Assembly (NCBI GenBank): GCA_025201705.1
Contig: MU617197.1
Location: 1-19,536 of the forward strand
Reading direction: 5' to 3'
Origin: Dissophora ornata
Taxonomy: Eukaryota; Mortierellomycota; Mortierellomycetes; Mortierellales; Mortierellaceae
Length of the DNA stretch: 19,536 nucleotides
A model generated the notes under the pieces. That model made no database searches. It worked only from the letters and a program-made list of their open reading frames with translations, and was not told the origin of the DNA. The position numbers were made by a program, and so were the translations under genes. Shown here one piece after another: positions 15,685 to 19,536 of this stretch (its first letter is position 1; each line of letters begins with the position of its first letter).

Positions 15685-18600
15685 ATGGGTTGTAAGTTGT
15701 GCTTGTTCCTGTTGTATGCAGGAGAAATCCAGGTTCAAAAGAATATAGTTTATTCAGTATATCGCTGCTCTATTCTAGCCACAACACATGATGACAGGCC
15801 TGTTTCTGGTCATTACCACCATTCACACTCGATCTCTGGCAGCGATTCCAAGAGCACTGACACCCAGTGTAAGTTATATACCATTAATAGCAACAATTGC
15901 CAATTATGGAAATGGCATAATGACGACAAGACGCAACAGCTTACAATTCATATGACATACCTCCCTATAGTGCAAAAGGGCCTAGAATACATCAAAGACG
16001 GCGATCGATACAGAGACCGAGGCGATTTCGACAAAGCCAAAGCGAAATATGAGAAGGCTAGCGAATTTTACCCCAGTGAAGCTCATGATCGGCTGACGAT
16101 TCTACCTCTATGCAAGGCATCCAAGGAAAACAGCGATTCTCACCGATACATTTCAGTTGGATGGCATGCGAGTTTCCATAACGCAAAGGGAAAGTTCAAA
16201 CAAGTGGTGAAAACCCCCTCTCATAACTCAACACCACACCAATATTTCTTTCCAAGACACTCGCTGTCTACTCAGTCCAACACCGATTCCCAATCCGCGT
16301 CCGTGTCTGTATCGGCTTGCATGTCCACATCCGCTTTGACCAAACAATCGACAGTGGAAACTCCTTCGGCTTTTGCATTGGAAGCTGCTGTCAGTGATGT
16401 TGGCGCAATATCAGATGTTCGCTCTTTGACGGCAGCGTACAAGATTGCTGACGACGAAGTGCGAGGGATCATTGATAACAAGGTTTACGACATCATTAAA
16501 CAATTTGGCGAAAGTCGCATCACCTTCGACACCATGCAGGAGCTGGTAGCCCTGGCTGACATCCAAGACCGAGACATCTTCCTGCACATCACCACAAAGA
16601 TCCTCAACGTATTGAGAGATATGCCTCTGCTCACTAGTATCGCTCTTCAAGGCCTAGCCGTCATCTTGGACTCTTTTCCTGATAAAATCGACTTGGGTTC
16701 ATTGCATGGAACCTTTGTGGAGATTCTCAAAACTCTCCAAACTCGTCTGAGCAGCATTCGTACTGCCAACAATATTGGCGAACTGCTACCTTTGCTCATC
16801 GCTCTCAACTCACTCCTGGACGCTATGGTGCGTAGAGAAGTGTTTGGACTTGATCGTGAATCAAATTACGACGTCCTCAAGACTCGATTGGGCAATTTAA
16901 CCTCACACTCAAATGTGATGGTATGCTTCCAAGCATTGTATGCTAAACAGGCTCTTACCGTCGTTGGCAACAACGAGTCACTCCCAATGAGCATATACCG
17001 CCGTGGAAAATTGGCATTTGTATTAGCAGGAAATATATCGAGTATAGTAACCAAGCACGACCTTTCTAGCGCCGAGCCGGCATACCAAAATATCAAAAAG
17101 ATATTCGAAGTTTCGGTTCGGGATCGCTGGTACCAGGGACTGATCTATGTCGATTATCTGGTGGGACAAAATAGTTGGGAGCAATTTGAGGATTTTGTGC
17201 TCCACAGCAAGTTCCAATCAGATGTCTGCTTTCAGCTAGGCTTAGTCTTGCGGCTCGAAGAGATTGCAGTAGTTCAAACGGACACTGCGATCAGTAATGG
17301 TGCTATCGAGTTTCTTGTTGCCCTGGGAGCGAAACCTATTCCATTAGTGCCAGAGATGGTGCAGAGTGCTCTTCTACGTCTCGGGATATCGGACGGATGT
17401 ACAGATGGCACGAAGGACGATATGGCAATCCCACTCCCCCCCAAATCTTCTATTTCGAGCCAGGACGATCTGCGACCAGTATGGGATCCGGCTTGGCATG
17501 CTACTCCAAAAGGCATTCTGCTCAAGGCCGTCCAGAATAGAGGTCAGCGGAATGCGAATACGGATAACCTACCAGCTGAATTTACGGATATCAGACAAAG
17601 GATTCAATCCAGTGGCTCAGAGGTGAAAGGCGCGGTTGAGCAGATAGGAGCGGATATTCAGCAACTCAAAGTCGATGCTCGCGCAAGTCTTCCTTCACAG
17701 TCTAGTCTGCAAGACATTCAGTCTGCACTCAAGACCTACTATGCACCATACCTCGCCATCCTTCGAGTCTCAGGAGATGAACTGGATCTGAAGACATGCT
17801 TTGTCAATCTGATGATCGTTGAGGCCCCAGCACAACGAGAAAAGGAAAAGAAAGATCTCAAGGAGCAAGCCGCCGTCTTTCATCGAATCCCGAGCACCGA
17901 TACCGTAGAAAGAACAAATATGCAGTGGTCGATTCCCTTGGAAAAACTTTTCGAAAAGCGCAAGCTACGTGATGGAAGTAAAAACGTTCCTAAAACAATA
18001 TTAGTACAAGGACGAGCAGGCATCGGCAAGACAACACTGTGCAAAAAGCTTGTCCATGTACATCAGACCGGACTGTGGGGAAAGCTTTTCGACGCCGTAC
18101 TGTGGCTCCCATTACGCCAACTCAGAGCATTCAAGAGCCGCACGCTGGAAGGCCTATTGCGCGAGAAGTTCTTTACTCAGGGCCATGACCAAGAAGGAGC
18201 TGCATTAGCCCGTGCACTTGTAACTTGCGCTAAAAAAGGCAGGGTTCTTTTCATCCTGGACGGTCTCGATGAGATTATAACAGATACAGAGTGCGATGAA
18301 GGCATTGCCTTGAGATCATTCCTAAGGACTCTACTCACGCAACAGCATGTTGTCATCACTTCGAGACCCTCAGGCTTGGACAGATCACTGTTGCCCTCTA
18401 TAGATCTGGAGCTTGAGACCGTTGGATTCAGTCAACAGAATGTCAAAGAATTCTTGGTCAAGGTGCTCGAGCCTGAAACAGTGAAGAAAGTTCAAGACTT
18501 TATTCAACAGACGCCATTGATTCAGGGACTGGTCAATATTCCTGTGCAACTCGACGTGATCTGCTTCAGCTGGGATTCACTTCCAATGGACGGCCCCACG

Positions 18601-19536
18601 ATAACCATGACGCGACTGTATCGACTAATGGTGCAGAAACTGTGGTGCAAAGATGCATCGCTGTTACGGAAAACAGCTGGAGGAAAGGACCTGACGCCGC
18701 GACAAATCAGAGAATTGGCGCCTGAGGATATCGATGAGCTGATGGTTATTGAGTTGCAGCATCTTGGGTATCTTGCGTTCAAAGGGATGAAGAACAATCA
18801 CCAAATCGAATTTGATGCGAAAGCTCTACGCAGCGCGATAGGGGATCTCAAAGGGTACCGTGCAGCAGTCAAAATTGGCCTTTTGCCGCCTCAGCTCCTT
18901 GATATGATGAAGAAGACATCATTTTTGCACACAGCAGATGCAGATCTGGATGCCGGTAAGAGCGATTCTCAGCAAGCCTGGTATTTCCTGCATCTGACAT
19001 TCCAAGAATATTTCGCGGCAACATGGATAGTGCAGCATCTACAAGTTAAACAACCACATACCTCAGCTGGAATGATGACGGCGGAGCAAGCGAGAGCATT
19101 TGTGCAAGAGCATAAATACAACCCTCATTATGAAGTTGTGTGGTGGATGGTGGCAGGATTGCTAGATGGAGAGGCATCAGAGAAGTTTTTCGATCTTTTA
19201 CAAGGGTCACCCCGCGATTTGATTGGAGGGCGCCATCAGCAAATACTGGCGTCTTGCCTGAATGAGGCGCGAGCTCGATTGGATCCCACGGTCGTAACCA
19301 GATTAGACGCGGAGCTAGTGAAATGGCTGCACTTTGAGATTCAAACCTGCAGCGGGGGCGACGGTAGCAGAAGCATATTGGGCTCTCAGACCTCATTTCC
19401 AGAGGCCCTTCTAGTTGAGAACTTGGGTTCAGTATGTTCCTGGAGAACAAATCTTGTGCAAGCTTTGGGAGCACGCTCTACATTATCAGAATCGGCCATC
19501 CAGTCCCTGATTGGTGCACTCAAAGATGAAGACGAA
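15685..19536 (+). CDS. NACHT-domain STAND ATPase (NLR-like) with TPR-like N-terminus and start of C-terminal HEAT-like repeats; partial, runs off the window
   Basis: Proposed exons are 15685-15691, 15779-15868 and 15971 onward; introns begin GTAAGT and end CTATTCTAG and CCTATAG. They join in frame, and the last exon is open for 1188 codons to the window end, giving 1221 residues without a stop. A short His/Ser-rich leader is followed by a TPR/MIT-like segment (about 43-74, GDRYRDRGDFDKAKAKYEKA). After a Ser/Thr-rich linker comes a long helical region (about 145-560) and a coil (about 570-600). The NACHT domain has Walker A GRAGIGKTT (713-721), Walker B VLFILDGLDE (791-800) and ITSRPSG (828-834). 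A winged-helix-type motif FLHLTFQEYFAA lies near 1038-1049. The last residues, LSESAIQSLIGALKDED, look like the first HEAT-like repeat. STAND proteins oligomerise on nucleotide and ligand binding and often act in non-self or stress sensing; the role here is inferred. Confidence 0.88.
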   Translation, partial: MGCKLCLFLLYAGEIQVQKNIVYSVYRCSILATTHDDRPVSGHYHHSHSISGSDSKSTDTQCKLYTINSNNCQLWKWHNDDKTQQLTIHMTYLPIVQKGLEYIKDGDRYRDRGDFDKAKAKYEKASEFYPSEAHDRLTILPLCKASKENSDSHRYISVGWHASFHNAKGKFKQVVKTPSHNSTPHQYFFPRHSLSTQSNTDSQSASVSVSACMSTSALTKQSTVETPSAFALEAAVSDVGAISDVRSLTAAYKIADDEVRGIIDNKVYDIIKQFGESRITFDTMQELVALADIQDRDIFLHITTKILNVLRDMPLLTSIALQGLAVILDSFPDKIDLGSLHGTFVEILKTLQTRLSSIRTANNIGELLPLLIALNSLLDAMVRREVFGLDRESNYDVLKTRLGNLTSHSNVMVCFQALYAKQALTVVGNNESLPMSIYRRGKLAFVLAGNISSIVTKHDLSSAEPAYQNIKKIFEVSVRDRWYQGLIYVDYLVGQNSWEQFEDFVLHSKFQSDVCFQLGLVLRLEEIAVVQTDTAISNGAIEFLVALGAKPIPLVPEMVQSALLRLGISDGCTDGTKDDMAIPLPPKSSISSQDDLRPVWDPAWHATPKGILLKAVQNRGQRNANTDNLPAEFTDIRQRIQSSGSEVKGAVEQIGADIQQLKVDARASLPSQSSLQDIQSALKTYYAPYLAILRVSGDELDLKTCFVNLMIVEAPAQREKEKKDLKEQAAVFHRIPSTDTVERTNMQWSIPLEKLFEKRKLRDGSKNVPKTILVQGRAGIGKTTLCKKLVHVHQTGLWGKLFDAVLWLPLRQLRAFKSRTLEGLLREKFFTQGHDQEGAALARALVTCAKKGRVLFILDGLDEIITDTECDEGIALRSFLRTLLTQQHVVITSRPSGLDRSLLPSIDLELETVGFSQQNVKEFLVKVLEPETVKKVQDFIQQTPLIQGLVNIPVQLDVICFSWDSLPMDGPTITMTRLYRLMVQKLWCKDASLLRKTAGGKDLTPRQIRELAPEDIDELMVIELQHLGYLAFKGMKNNHQIEFDAKALRSAIGDLKGYRAAVKIGLLPPQLLDMMKKTSFLHTADADLDAGKSDSQQAWYFLHLTFQEYFAATWIVQHLQVKQPHTSAGMMTAEQARAFVQEHKYNPHYEVVWWMVAGLLDGEASEKFFDLLQGSPRDLIGGRHQQILASCLNEARARLDPTVVTRLDAELVKWLHFEIQTCSGGDGSRSILGSQTSFPEALLVENLGSVCSWRTNLVQALGARSTLSESAIQSLIGALKDEDE

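Noticed and set aside
19046..19474. 142-codon minus-strand frame near the window end
   Set aside because: It lies wholly inside the NACHT gene's open exon and mirrors its codons; no independent evidence.
1..19536. CRISPR arrays, tRNA or rRNA genes
   Set aside because: No spaced direct-repeat array and no recognisable tRNA or rRNA sequence was seen on reading; a covariance-model search was not possible.

Overview
The window looks like nuclear DNA of an early-diverging filamentous fungus, most likely Mortierellomycota (Mortierella/Linnemannia-like). This is inferred from short GTAAGT...AG introns of about 85-110 bp, AATAAA poly(A) signals, intron-poor genes rich in Gln/Asn/Asp, a STAND/NACHT protein entering HEAT-like repeats, and decayed chromovirus and Fanzor-like remnants. 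No bacterial features (operons, Shine-Dalgarno sites) are seen.

Layout. Positions 1-5692 hold two minus-strand housekeeping-type genes: a membrane-anchored GDP-fucose O-fucosyltransferase-like protein with very large acidic/Gln-His inserts (297-3575), and an unrecognised polyQ/RGG-type protein (4151-5692). A 244-bp divergent spacer leads to a plus-strand three-finger C2H2 protein (5937-6497). A diverged duplicate of its C-terminal domain follows, inside a longer reading frame broken once at a GGGG run (6845-8127).

From about 8.3 kb to 15.2 kb the window is accessory, transposon-rich DNA. It holds a decayed Ty3/gypsy chromovirus 3' end (8326-9764), a minus-strand gene fragment (10181-10451), and a large imperfect palindrome (arms 10602-11341 and 11448-12172). 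Each palindrome arm carries the same ORF, with no difference found over about 345 bp. Four copies of a roughly 100-120 bp promoter-like module, with ACGCGT and CCAAT motifs, each end directly at an ATG that opens a coding frame. The palindrome centre holds the truncated start of a possible RecQ-like helicase. Then come a degraded multi-exon gene (12309-13385), a small two-exon gene (13568-13984) and a Fanzor/TnpB-like C-terminal remnant (14043-14533).

From 15.5 kb to the end, a complete promoter side with a 5'-UTR intron leads into a three-exon NACHT STAND receptor-type gene (15685 to beyond 19536). It has a TPR-like N-terminus, a helical region and NACHT ATPase motifs, and enters its HEAT-like repeats exactly as the window stops. 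No pathway links the genes. The main theme is an intact NLR-like gene beside recombining and decaying mobile DNA, a setting in which such families often diversify (inference).
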